Of a DNA stretch of 64,000 nucleotides, positions 11,135 through 21,765 are shown piece by piece. Location: the NCBI GenBank assembly GCA_905116865.2, contig CAJHNH020008455.1:342501-406500 (forward strand), in the 5' to 3' direction. A program made the translations under genes and the position numbers. The notes under the pieces are model-generated. The model saw nothing but the letters and a program-made list of their open reading frames with translations. It did no database searches and was not told the origin of the DNA. The first letter of the stretch is position 1, and each line of letters begins with the position of its first letter. The stretch comes from Candidula unifasciata. Its lineage: Eukaryota; Mollusca; Gastropoda; Stylommatophora; Geomitridae.

Positions 11135-11765
11135 TTGTGGGATTCCTTGGAGTTGAATACTCTGTTAAAGGTGATGTAGAGACTGGTGGGGAAACCCTAA
11201 ACTCTATTAAAAATCATCCCAATAGTCATTTCATCTGAGATTCCTTGGAGTTGAATACTCTGTTAAAGGTGGTTATAGACCTGGAGGAAACTTTAAGATC
11301 TATGAAAAATATATCTCAGCTATCATTGTTTTCATGTTAGATTCCTTGGAGTTGGGTAATTACTCTGTGAAAGGTGAGACTTTGGTCTATGAAAAAAATA
11401 TCTCAACATGCATTGTTTTTTCTGTGGTAGATTCCTTGGGGTTGGGTAATTACCCTGTAAAAGGTGTTATAGAGCTTTTGGGAAACTAGAAGCACTATGT
11501 TAAATATATCTTACCACTATCATATCGGCTAAGAGTCCTTGGTGTTTAACACCCTGTGAAAGGTGAGGTAGAAACATTGGTTAAATCCAATTTTCTACGT
11601 AATAAATATCTCAAAGCTGACCATCATCTTATCACTATCATATCGGCTAAGAGTCCTTGGGGTTTAACACCCTGTAGAAGGTGATGTAGAAATATTGGTT
11701 CAATCCAATTTTCTATGTAAGGAATATCTCAAAGCTGATCATCATCATCATCACTATCATTTCAC
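11135..11765 (+). repeat. Diverged ~100-120 bp tandem repeats inside the LTR element
   Basis: About six units, each opening with a variant of TTCCTTGGAGTTGAATACTC followed by TGTTAAAGGTG, and most ending in a TATCTCA-type segment. The last two units (from about 11525 and 11645) are closest to each other. They are not seen elsewhere in the window. Confidence 0.8.
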
Positions 11766-11951
11766 TTTGAACCCGATAGAGTAGTGTAAAGATGAGATAT
11801 CTATCACCAGATCAGTACTTTAAAAAAAAAAACATACAGAAAAATTTTTTGAAACCAAGGGCAGTAATTGAGGTTAGATTTATGTTCCATTGAGTCATCT
11901 ATCAGTAAAAGGGAAAATGATACTTGATGTTCCATAAAGTATCATTTTGTT

Positions 11952-11965
11952 AAAAAGGGGGGGAG
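11952..11965 (+). other. Polypurine tract of the LTR element
   Basis: AAAAAGGGGGGGAG directly upstream of the 3' LTR, in the position and composition expected for plus-strand priming. Confidence 0.8.
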
Positions 11966-11967
11966 TA

Positions 11968-12414
11968 TGTGATGAGGTGCTGTGCATGGTCTTCACGATT
12001 ACATAGTGGCAAGCAGAAAGTCCGTGCAACAAGGGACAGCACGAGATACTTGTGCCTAGTCGAGGAAGCGAGGGAAACCCCGAGCTAGCCTCGTGGTCAG
12101 TCGATCATCAGAAGTCAGAGAAGACGGTTGTAGTATTTGAAGATGTCGTCTCTATGTCGGGCAAATGTTTAATGTTCGAAAATGTCGCGAGTGAAATAAA
12201 TGTGAATAATGTGTTGAACATGTGAAATAAATGGACGAGAATAAACTGACAGAATGTACCAATAAGCTGAGCGGCGTTTGTGTTGTCAACCCTAGACGTT
12301 AAAGTTGGTGTAAACCAAGGTTCATGTCAAGTCTACGTCAAGGTTCAGTTCAAGCAGACCACGATTCATTCTAAGTTGAATCAGTCATTACAAGTGAAGC
12401 ATTAAATTATTACA
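11968..12414 (+). repeat. 3' LTR
   Basis: Same length as the 5' LTR and identical by reading, including its AATAAA hexamers. It is followed by the second copy of the 53-bp flanking duplication (12415-12467). Confidence 0.92.
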
Positions 12415-12696
12415 AAAAACAGTAAAGTAAAGGACCCTTTTCTACGCCTTTAGGCGTATAGGGCATATAGGGCTAGACCTATATTTGTATAGATCAATCG
12501 GCACAAAATGGGTGATGTGGTCAGCATCACGCCGGCCGCCTTTACTTTCCCGGGATTGCACCCGGTACCCACTCAAGGCTTGGTCGACCTGGGAGCCAAG
12601 ATCATTATTGAAAACAGTCCGCCTCCGCCAGGGAGCCAACCCACGACCTTCTGATCCGCGGCGAGCGTCTAGCCGCTCGGCCACGGCGACTCCCCT
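12415..12696 (-). repeat. tRNA-derived SINE, family S2 (remainder)
   Basis: Minus-strand head GCCGTGGCCGAGCGGCTAG is a clear tRNA-like A-box region (Ser/Leu-type), and CGTGGGTTGGCTCCC is a B-box variant. 12415-12467 duplicates 7600-7652. The SINE inserted in the 27-bp array, then the LTR element inserted in the SINE. Confidence 0.85.
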
Positions 12697-12800
12697 TCGT
12701 CGTTGCAATGAACCTCCAACAATCGGTAGTTGCAATTACCTGCAGCTCTCTATGTTGCAATTACCTCAACTTCTCCGTAGTTGCAAAAAATCTTCAGCAA
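12697..12800. repeat. 27-bp minisatellite, right part
   Basis: Diverged units (GTTGCAATGAACCTCC, GTTGCAATTACC) continue the array interrupted at 7590. From 12801 to 13445 nothing is recognised. Confidence 0.75.
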
Positions 12801-13456
12801 TGGTCCCTGTTGTAGATTTTATCAAGTTGTCAGGCCAATTCTTGTACTAATTTGTATCTATGATGTCATACGATCACAGTAGTGTTTGTCAGCTAATTTC
12901 GATATTCATTGTTATCGTGGCACTGGATAAATTCTCATATTAGATGTTTTCAAGCTGGGAAGTAAATTCTAATACCAACTGTTATCGCACAAAAACTGCT
13001 TACACAAAAGAAATGAGTATAAGTCGACCATAAAAAAGACCAAAATGACAGTAAAAATAAAGTAACACAGAGTCACCGACTGGAAAGAAATGACCAATTA
13101 CATAAATGACCAGCGGCGAGTGGTATCTGCTGGAATGAACCTCAAGGTCTCAGAACGTTCGAGAAGGAGGAGAAGGGGGAAAACTGTCACATAACAGACC
13201 AAGCCATCCCTTCGTCTTGGACTCGTCTTGAACCTGTCATCTCTATGCAGATGTTGCTTAAGTTTAAAAATAGATCTGCCTCTATAGGCCTAGTCCATCT
13301 TTTTTTTTTTCTTTAAATATAGATCTTTGGGTCAAGTTAAGTACTCCTATATGTCCTAATTCCCTTGGGGACGAATGAGGACGAGGAGGAGGAGGAAAAC
13401 GAACGAGGACGGGAGAATGAAGAGATTTAGAAGACTCAACATTTCAAAAGGTTCAC

Positions 13457-13730
13457 CCCCGTGTGGGTTCCCGGGCCCTACTATGGGAAAAACAAGAATA
13501 GACCCACTGCCTACCCAAAAGCATGTCGTAAGAGTCGACTAATTGGGAGCTTCCTTCGAAGTCGGAGTGCATCTGCATGAGAGGCAAGGAACCAACAGTC
13601 TGCATACAGATCTGTCAAACGGATGCACACGCAACACTCAGGTTCTGGAACAGGACTGCAGTCCAGAAGTGGACAAACAACCAGAACTTTTAGCCGGAGT
13701 TCACAGCCGGTGAACGCGAAGACGAAGAAA
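13457..13730 (+). mobile_element. GAA-SINE, full length
   Basis: Close to consensus over the whole length. Perfect 11-bp target duplication AAAAGGTTCAC at 13446-13456 and 13731-13741. The right duplicate abuts the 5' end of the next GAA-SINE, giving a head-to-tail pair. Confidence 0.92.
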
Positions 13731-13742
13731 AAAAGGTTCACT

Positions 13743-14015
13743 TCCCGTGTGGGTTCAAGAACCTCATTCTGGATGGTGGCATGAGGGCAGATTAAACCCA
13801 CTGCCTACCTAACAGACATGTCGTACAAGGCTACTAGTTAGGGGAATGTCTGTGATGTCGGAGTGCTTGTGCATGATATGTGACAAACCAATTGTACACA
13901 AATCAGCCAGACCTGTAAAACAGATGTGCACTCAAAACTCAAGTTCTGGAACAAGACAAGGTCCAGAACGGACGAACAACCCAATTTTATGCCAGACTTT
14001 ATAGCCGGTGAAAGT
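13743..14015 (+). mobile_element. GAA-SINE, diverged copy
   Basis: Older copy. It keeps the GTGTGGGTTC start, ACCCACTGCCTACC, ATGTCGTACAAGGCTACTA and GCCGGTGAAAGTGAAGAA, but has many substitutions. It runs directly into the giant GAA tract. Confidence 0.85.
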
Positions 14016-14686
14016 GAAGAAGAAGAAGAAGCAGAAGCAGGAAGCAGAAGAAGCAGAAGAAGCAGAAGAAGAAGAAGAAGAAGAAGAAGAAGAAGAAGAA
14101 GAAGAAGAAGGAGAAGAAGAAGAAGAAGAAGAAGAAGAAGAAGAAGAAGAAGAAGAAGAAGAAGAAGCAGAAGATGATGATGAAGAAGAAGAAGAAGAAG
14201 AAGAAGAAGAAGAAGAAGAAGAAGAAGAAGAAGAAGAAGAAGAAGAAGAAGAAGAAGAAAAAGAAGAAGAAGAAGAAGAAGAAGAAGAAGAAGAAGAAGA
14301 AGAAGAAGAAGAAGAAGAAGAAGAAGAAGAAGCAACAGAAGCAGAAGAAGAAGAAGAAGAAGAAAAAGAAGAAGAAGAAGAAGAAGAAGAAGAAGAAGAA
14401 GAAGAAGAAGAAAAAGAAGAAGAAGAAGAAGAAGAAGAAGAAGAAGAAGAAGAAGAAGAAGAAGAAGAAGAAGAAGAAGAAGAAGAAGAAGAAGAAGAAG
14501 AAGAAGAAGAAGCAGAAGAAGAAGAAGAAGAAGAAGAAGAAGAAGAAGAAGAAGAAGCAGAAGAAGAAGCAGAAGAAGAAGAAGAAGAAGAAGAAGAAGA
14601 AAAAGAAAAAGAAGAAGAAGCAGAAGAAGAAGAAGAAGAAGAAGAAGAAGAAGAAGAAGAAGAAGAAGAAGAAGAAGAAGAAGAAT
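14016..14686. repeat. Giant (GAA)n tract, ~670 bp
   Basis: Nearly pure GAA triplets with sparse GCA, AAA and GAT variants, a purely purine strand over long runs. It arose from the tail of the preceding SINE. Poly-Glu, poly-Lys and poly-Arg frames here are not proteins. Confidence 0.97.
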
Positions 14687-14689
14687 GAG

Positions 14690-15255
14690 GAGGCGGAGGT
14701 TCAGTTTTGTTTACCTATGACCTATATTTGAGCATAAATTCTTCCATTCCTTCACTGTTGGCGAGGCCTGTACCAATGACCAAGCCAGCCGTTTACAAAA
14801 TCATTTGTAAAATAAGTTTATTTCCCATATAAATTATCCCGTACAAACGGAGAACTGAACTCACAAGAAAACGCAAATACAAATAAGTTCTTCTCTTATC
14901 TACAGACAACTGCCTGTACAAATACAAATAGTGTCTTCTCTATCTACTAGGCGATGAATCTATCATAAATGAAATGATGATACTAACACCAGACTGGAGA
15001 TCAAGTCAAGTGCTTATCTTTCCTCTCCCGTTCTGCCCCCACCCACAATGTTAGCAGTACTGCAGCTGCTGCTTCCGATCAAACATTTTCCAAACTGCAG
15101 ACGTCACCAATGACTCACCGCCGTCTCCAGGGACGCCACAGCTGAAACAACCAGAGCTCTCAGCGGCACCTCAGCAAAAACAAAAGACTAGGTACAATAT
15201 CCCAGATCAATAACATTCTTGCTTTCGTCTTTGTTTTTTTTTTCTTTTTTCAAAT
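14690..15255. other. Non-coding stretch, nothing recognised
   Basis: AT-rich with two short near-repeats of ACAAATACAAATA (about 14875 and 14917). No gene or known element was identified. Confidence 0.5.
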
Positions 15256-15267
15256 GGTATTATTATC

Positions 15268-15299
<32 letters not shown>

Positions 15300-15470
15300 G
15301 CCTATTTTCTTCTTCTTTTTCTTCTTCTTTTAATTTTTTCTGTCCTTCTCCTTCTCCCCCTCCTCCTTCTTCTTCTACTACTACTAATACTTCTACTACT
15401 ACTTCTTCTTTTTCTTCTTTCTTCTTTTTCTCCTCCATCTCCTTCTCCCTCTTCTCCTCCTTCTAATACA
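15256..15470. repeat. Compound TTA/TTC/CCT low-complexity tract
   Basis: (TTA)n at 15268-15299, followed by interrupted TTC, CTA and CCT triplets. Confidence 0.9.
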
Positions 15471-15474
15471 GGCA

Positions 15475-16320
15475 GGAGAAAACAATCTATGAGAAAAAAA
15501 ATAAGAACATAAAGTGAAAAAGGTGGGGAGAGAATGCGGTTTAGCTATACGCAAAAGCAAAGGATAGGGCGAATAGGTAAGAGTTAGTTAAAGGACTCAC
15601 GCTCCAATTGGAGATAAATGGCACAGGAAAAAAAATTTATATTGGTAAGTAGATTTACTAATGACTACACAAACATGGTGGATCAGTGGCCTTGATTCTG
15701 CAGACGACAGCACTTCCGCGATGCCAAAATCAAGAACAATAGTGAAAAGTAATCGTGCACCCTAAGGTAGAAGATTACTGTGTCAATGGTTTTCAAGCTG
15801 TCCCGGTGTATAGCCCTTCTCAAAACCCCCGACCTTCGTTCCGGGACACATCTTTTCTAAAGGTGATTTTGAAAGACCTTTGTAGACATCTTGGGGGGGG
15901 GGGGGGGAAGGGGGGTAACATTATACATTTAAGATGCCGGGCCCCATTCTTGGGGAAGGGGTAGTAAGACAGGTGTTTCAGTGCTTTACTGGAGAACATA
16001 ACATTGTCAGTTTAACCAGCATCCCTAAAGGAGGAGCTTTAGGTTATAATTGTGACTAAGTTATGTGCGCCAAATAAAACGGCTTAGCAATGCTCGCCAC
16101 TAACAGCCCTGAAAACGAGTCATGCAGTGTTGATGCGATCAAAGAAGACAGACCCAAACACTGTCCCGACTGGCGATGAAGTCGTCTACCGGCGAGCGAA
16201 TAAGCGACCCGGTCACCGATGTGGTTAACAGAGGTAGACACACCGGATTTTTTTTATAGGCATGACCTATAAGGTGACTAATAAATAGTGTAAACAGAAA
16301 GAACTCAACACTCATTGTGC
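15475..16320. other. Non-coding stretch
   Basis: Contains a G-rich homopolymer run (15893-15916). No gene was recognised. Confidence 0.5.
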
Positions 16321-16324
16321 GAGT

Positions 16325-16470
16325 TGAAGGGTCCCATAAGGTGCGGGGTCGACCCACTGCCCTCTAACAAGCGTGATGTAAAGGGCAACTAATTAGAGGT
16401 TTACCGACGTCGGATGTGCTGGGCCGAAAGGCGCAGATATCGCTGTCTATCCGTTAACCACAACAAAGCA
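16325..16470 (+). mobile_element. GAA-SINE-related fragment (variant subfamily)
   Basis: Shares GACCCACTGCC, GATGTAAAGGGCAACTAATTAG and the CGGATGTGCTGGGC..GGCGCAGATATC segment with the copy at 25653. It therefore belongs to a second subfamily with a different central body. Confidence 0.55.
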
Positions 16471-16594
16471 TGCCAATCGCATTTTTCAGGGGAATGAACG
16501 CAGAAGGAACAGGACCGCACCAAACACATGATGTGTCGGTTGATACTGAGCGAGTTACGGTATGACTCAGCCAGAGTGCCGCAATCTTTAAAGT

Positions 16595-17225
16595 TGTGAG
16601 TCCTTTACAGGACGTTGCAGAACCAACAACCGGCCATGTATTGGCTTTGTGATTTTGCTAGTAATTTTTACTTTCAGTTTGAGGTTTTGAACAACAGATC
16701 AACATCGTGGCATTCGGGTAGTAACCTATAAGTGCTGGCGTTCTTCTTCTAACTCAAGTCTAAGTCCAAAGAAGCTCAGCACAGTGCACAGGTTCTGTAA
16801 AACCGGCGAGGATCCTAAAATACTTTGGGCAGATTTTTAACTCCAAATTTTGCCCGGGCAGCGCCGTTAGGCTACTCTTTTCGATTTCTAACTTGCCAGG
16901 GATTTTTTTTACTTACGTAACAATACACACGGGCGTCCAGTCTCATTACCCTGAGACCATGGGGAATTACTAGAAGTCCAAGTCCACGTAAAATAATCTC
17001 AGCTCTTACCGGGGATTGAACCCCGAACCTCTAGCAATCGAAGCGGATACCATGCCTCGAGACCACGCAGCCCCCTTTCAGTAATTTGCTATACTGCCTA
17101 CTACACGATCGGCTCTCAATGTCGCTGTCGAAACGACGGCAAGATGGTCTGCTGCCAAATCACCCGCAGCTAGGATCCAATCCGTCACTGCAGAATTAAG
17201 ACTGTGCGTTCGTCAGCGCCCAGGC
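16595..17225 (-). repeat. tRNA-derived SINE, family S4, interrupted by S3
   Basis: The 3' part (16595-16678, AGTCCTTTACAGGACGTTGCA) and the 5' part (17083-17225, GGCAAGATGGTCTGCTGCC and the tRNA-like head) belong to one minus-strand S4 element. A complete S3 SINE splits it. A close intact relative is at 50142-50385. Confidence 0.7.
16679..17074 (-). repeat. tRNA-derived SINE, family S3
   Basis: The minus-strand head GGGGGCTGCGTGGTCTCGAG carries an A box and GAGGTTCGGGGTTCAATCCC a very good B box, so pol III origin is clear. An 8-bp duplication CTTTCAGT (16671-16678 and 17075-17082) flanks it. The other copy is at 51690-52096. Confidence 0.85.
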
Positions 17226-17508
17226 CACAGGTGGAGAACCGCTGGAGTGTGGAATGATGATGTCAGACACCTGTATATCCACGGATGTGTCAGAAGATGT
17301 CAAGTGCACTGTGTTCTCCTTATGTTTGTTTTGTAATTTCTTCTCCCTTACCTACTACCCCCTCCTCCACCCCAGACCCTCTTTTGGGAATTGCTTATTG
17401 CCAGTGAAATGATAACTATAACATAAAAGGTGACTAGAAAGCTCAACGGAAAAAAAATGGAATAGACGCACGTAAGTACAACCGAACGTTTCGACTAAAG
17501 TCTGTATC
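17226..17508. other. Non-coding stretch
   Basis: Nothing recognised apart from C-rich runs near 17350-17375. Confidence 0.5.
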
Positions 17509-17519
17509 AAAAGAGTACT

Positions 17520-17788
17520 TTCTTCTTCGCGTTCACCGGCAGTAAACTCCGGCGAAAAGTTCTGGTTGTTCGTCCACTTCTGGACTGCAGTCCTGTTCCA
17601 GAACCTGAGTGTTGCGTGTGCATCCGTTTGACATATCTGTATGCAAACTGTTGTTCCTTGCCTCTCTGGCAGATACATTCCGACTTCGAAGGAAGCTCCC
17701 AATTAGTCGACTCTTACGACATGCTTTTGGGTAGGCAGTTGGTCTATTCTTGTTTTTTCTATAGTAGGGCCCCGGAACCCACACGGGG
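17520..17788 (-). mobile_element. GAA-SINE, full length
   Basis: Reverse orientation, near consensus, with a short TTC tail. Perfect 11-bp target duplication AAAAGAGTACT at 17509-17519 and 17790-17800. Confidence 0.92.
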
Positions 17789-17959
17789 AAAAAGAGTACT
17801 AAATACAACACAAACTGTAGCTGGAAAACTTAACAGACAAGACAAAAAAGGCTTCTTTAAAAAACGCAAACATGAAACCAACAAGAACGCAACTGGGGCA
17901 AAGTATAAAATGTGAAGGGCTATCATTCAAAATGAAATATGTAAGAAGGTATATGTTAA

Positions 17960-18148
<189 letters not shown>

Positions 18149-18884
18149 AAGAAGGTGTGTGTGGAGGGGAGGGGAGAGAGAGAACTATGCATGAGTTAAG
18201 CAAACATATGCCAACAGCTGCCATAGAAATACTACAGAGTTTACTAAAGAAACATACGAACTGCAAAGACCCACATAAATTTACACCAAACTTCCCGTGA
18301 CATGGCAGACCGTGAAAAACTCCTCAAAAATGTACCCGTATTTATTTATCTCCCTCCAGACAAACACTCAAACATACAGATCAACTGTCATACAACATCT
18401 GCAACAAAAGATAGGCAACTCCAACCTACACCTGTACAACAACGGTGCCGCAGCTTCAAAGATGGAGCCGTGTCGTTGTTTATTTGTGCGTCAAGCGCAC
18501 TGGCATTTGGTGGGTAACTGTCTACGGTCGATTCGGAAGCCATCAACCTAGGCACCTGTGCAAGTTCTGACACTAATACAACGAGGGCCTTTGTAAGTAA
18601 ACTCAAGTTAACCCAGGGAGAGAAAAACACCCAACGAATATATGCAATTCTGTACTAGAAGATTGTGGCATTTGTTGAAAGTGTGCTAATTTAGGACTCG
18701 GTGATGAGGTGATCTGAGGAGAATGGGAAGGAAGGAATTTTATTCCTCTCGGGTTTTCTTTCGTCGCCCCCCCCCCCCCCCCCAAAATATAAAGTGTGTT
18801 GCCTTTATCAGTTTACAGTTAATCCGTGATCGCTGTATCTAACGGCCGACCTGTTCAGGCATTAGTAGTATTTCTTGGGAAAAT

Positions 18885-19162
18885 TCTTCTTCTTCTTCGT
18901 GTTTACTAGCTGTAAACTCTGGCGGAAAGTTTTTGTTGTTCATCCACTTTCAGACTGCAGTCCTGTTCCAGAACCTGAGTGTTGCGTGTGCAACCCTTTT
19001 ACAGATCTGACTCATCTGTATGCAGACTGCTGGTTCTTTGCCTCTCAGCACTCCGACTTCGAAGGAAACTCCTAATTAGTCGACTCTTACGACATGCTTT
19101 TGGGTAGGCAGTGGTTCTATTCTTGTTTTTTTTTATAATAGGGCCCCGGAACCCACACGGGG
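18885..19162 (-). mobile_element. GAA-SINE, full length, reference copy
   Basis: The best-delimited copy: a perfect 15-bp target duplication ATTTCTTGGGAAAAT at 18870-18884 and 19163-19177. It defines the family as about 278 bp, from CCCCGTGTGGGTTCC to a (GAA)n tail. Confidence 0.95.
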
Positions 19163-19217
19163 ATTTCTTGGGAAAATGTATGTCTTCCTTTTTTTTAGTC
19201 CATCTCAGTCTCCTCCT

Positions 19218-19372
<155 letters not shown>

Positions 19373-19539
19373 AATGTATTATTTTACCATTTTTACTACT
19401 TTCACTATTTACTACAAAGAAATCACTCGGTTTACGTCCCCTTTAGGAACAAGCAACGGAATCAGTAGAGACAGAAGATTATTATGGCCTGGAGAGAATG
19501 AGGAAACTGGTGTAACCAGAGGGTCTGGCCGGCTCTCTA

Positions 19540-19670
19540 CACTCAGAGGAAAGGCAAGACAGACTTTCATCCAGATTGTGACCGGTACCATCAGTACTGG
19601 AACTCTGCGCTGGCTGCTAAAGATGAGGACAGAGCATGCATGAGAATGCCCCGAGTGCTATGATGTCAAT
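19540..19670 (+). repeat. Dispersed repeat fragment (family R3)
   Basis: Shares AGGCAAGACAGAC, the GGCTGCTAAAGA..GGACAGAGC segment and AATG.CCCGAGTGCT with 20260-20360 and 21630-21765. Family unknown. Confidence 0.5.
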
Positions 19671-20455
19671 TCTTGACTCAACTCAACTAGGTTTACGTCC
19701 TGAACACAGCGACAAGAACGCTCGCTGCAGGCTTTCGTCACTCAAGCAGAAACTGTAAGGTGTGAAAGCTGCAAGTTATCACTACTACGATGCTAGCTAC
19801 GCACGCACGCATACTCTCAAAAACAAGAAGATGAATATCATATGATACCCTCTGGCTTGACAACTCTCCTTGGAGTGACTGGCAATCTGCTGAGACTGTC
19901 GCATGAAACATTAGATTTGAATATTTAAAATGCCAGTGTTACCAGTCAAGGGTCACATATGCGAACTAATCAAGACCCACCACTGGTGTGCTCTTATAAA
20001 AACATGGGAATCATACCACTAAAACATTACGCTACGAAACCCCAAATAACTTCAAGCATCTTCCCATCTCTGGCACCGTTAATTACGGCTGCCACTGACA
20101 CCTTTCAGCGCCAAGAAGCCAGACCATCTAGCAACTGGCCGCATTGCCATCGTCAATCTCGCATTCCATTCATCTCTCCAGCCATTACACTGGAATCTAT
20201 GACCACAAGAATGTTGATACATCCGTGGGGGCAGTTTTATCTGCACAGTGTTCCTTTCTGTCCTTTACAACCATGCAGTTACTGGTGCCACTAGAATTGA
20301 AACTCTTCACTTGCTGCTGAAGAGGGGACATAGCGTTTATGGGTGTGTCCCGTCTGCGACGAAGAAGAACAAGAGAAGAACAAAAACAAGATGGAGAACA
20401 AGAACAAGAAAAAAAAGAGAGAAAACGAAATTAAATCTTTAGTAACACAAGGCCA
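19671..20455. other. Non-coding stretch with one R3 fragment
   Basis: R3-like sequence at about 20260-20360 (GGGACATAGCGTTTATGGGTG). An A/G-rich run lies at 20360-20425. No gene was recognised. Confidence 0.4.
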
Positions 20456-20459
20456 CCAT

Positions 20460-20640
20460 GTTGTAATGTTCTTATTTCAAGCCAAACTGTTATTTCCCTC
20501 TCTGCATGTAATGTCTTCACACACTGCCTGCATTAGCTTGGCGAAGGTCTGTGCGATCCTGTAGTATCTCATCAATTACCAAAGGGGTTCCCTATCAATG
20601 CTGTCAAAGATCTTTTCACAGTCCACATAGAATTATGCAT
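20460..20640 (-). pseudogene. LINE reverse transcriptase fragment
   Basis: The minus strand translates to FYVDCEKIFDSIDREPLW, one in-frame stop, then LMRYYRIAQTFAKLMQ. This is the F-V-D-x-x-K-A-F-D-S-I-D region of non-LTR reverse transcriptases. It is a short, decayed relic. Confidence 0.75.
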
Positions 20641-20979
20641 CGTGTCAAACAGTGTCAAGATGTCAAGCGGCAATGAGATAGTGCGTTTGGAGATTTTTAG
20701 GGGAATTTTAACCAGGCCGAAATTGTAACTTGCAATCGTTCTATTTGTTTGTTTAACTGTGACATGTTCTGACAGAAACACTGTTTATGACCCTCTTTTT
20801 TTTCTTCTTCTAGTGTCAACTGGCGTGAGCGATAACGTCCTCCAACAACTATCTGATCAGACGCGCTGTCATGTCTATAGTGGAGAACAGCTGCCCGGTG
20901 TCCTTTAAGTTTGCATACATAGGATAATTACGGACATATCACCGCCAGTACAAGAAAAACTCCCCTTGTTCTTGCTTGT

Positions 20980-21245
20980 CATCTTTCTTCTTCGCGTTCA
21001 CCAGCTGTAAACTCTGGCGACAAGTTCTGGTTTTTATCCACTTCTGAACTTCAGTCCTGTTTCAGAACCTGAGTGTGCATCCGTTTTACAGATCTGACGC
21101 ATCTGTATTCAGACTGCTGGTTCCTTGCGTCTTAAGCAGATGCACTCCAACTTTGAAGGAAGCTCCCAAATAGTCGACTCTTTTGGGTAGACAGTGATTC
21201 TATTCTTGTTTTCCCTATAACAGGCTCCCGGAACCCGCACAGGGA
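20980..21245 (-). mobile_element. GAA-SINE, full length with small deletions
   Basis: Perfect 12-bp target duplication GTTCTTGCTTGT at 20968-20979 and 21246-21257. The segment around the GTCGACTCTTACGACATGC motif is shortened. Confidence 0.9.
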
Positions 21246-21298
21246 GTTCTTGCTTGTGTTGTTCTTCAGCAGTGCAAAATTCGCAACGAAATGCGTTT

Positions 21299-21592
21299 TC
21301 TTCTTCTTCTTCTTCTTCTTCTTCTTCTTCTTCTTCTTCATCTTCTTCTTCTTCTTCTTCTTCTTCTTCTTCTTCGCGTTCACTGGTGAGAACATTCCTA
21401 CGAAAAGTTCTGGTTATTCGTCGATCTCCGGACTTTAATCTTGTTCCAATATCAGAGTATTTGTATGCAAACTGTTGGCTCGTCTCTCAGACAGTTGCAC
21501 TCCGACTCTCAAGGATATCCCCAGTTAGTCAGCTCCTACGACATGTTTGTTGGGAAGGCAGTGAGTCCATTTTTGTTTTCCCCGCCATGGAT
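21299..21592 (-). mobile_element. GAA-SINE, diverged, with (TTC)n tail
   Basis: TTC tract at 21299-21375, then GCGTTCACTGG, CCGACTCTCAAGGA and GTCAGCTCCTACGACATG. Its 5' end is lost at about 21592, next to an R3 fragment at 21600-21765. Confidence 0.75.
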
Positions 21593-21765
21593 CATCACAG
21601 TCTGGTGAGTGTGATGCAGCTAGGAGTCAGGAGGCGCTCAGAGGAAAGGCAAGACGGACACATAATCAGACTGCTACTGGAACAATTGGCACTAGAACTT
21701 TGCATCGGCTGCTGAAGACGGGGACAGAGCGCTTATGATAATGTCCCGAGTGCTGTTATGCCTCA

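Larger units (their letters stand above)
7653..12414 (+). mobile_element. Non-autonomous LTR retrotransposon with a single Gag/protease-like ORF
   Basis: A 4762-bp element bounded by two 447-bp direct repeats that begin TGTGATGAGG and end ATTATTACA (TG...CA), identical as far as I can read. A primer-binding-site-like TGGGGTGCTTGTCCG follows the 5' LTR by two bases and resembles the complement of a tRNA-Pro 3' end (compare the gammaretroviral PBS). A polypurine tract lies just upstream of the 3' LTR. Between them are one 369-codon ORF (8514-9623) and about 2.3 kb of AT-rich non-coding sequence. I see no reverse transcriptase, RNase H or integrase motif. This organisation matches LARD/TR-GAG-type elements that need enzymes supplied in trans. 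The identical LTRs imply a recent insertion. Confidence 0.9.

Noticed and set aside
12440..12735. Functional tRNA gene (Ser/Leu-like)
   Set aside because: The tRNA-like part is degenerate, cannot form a full cloverleaf by eye, and continues into a SINE body with a dispersed family tail.
13838..14731. Poly-Glu, poly-Lys, poly-Arg and poly-Leu frames
   Set aside because: All derive from one (GAA)n tract read in several frames.
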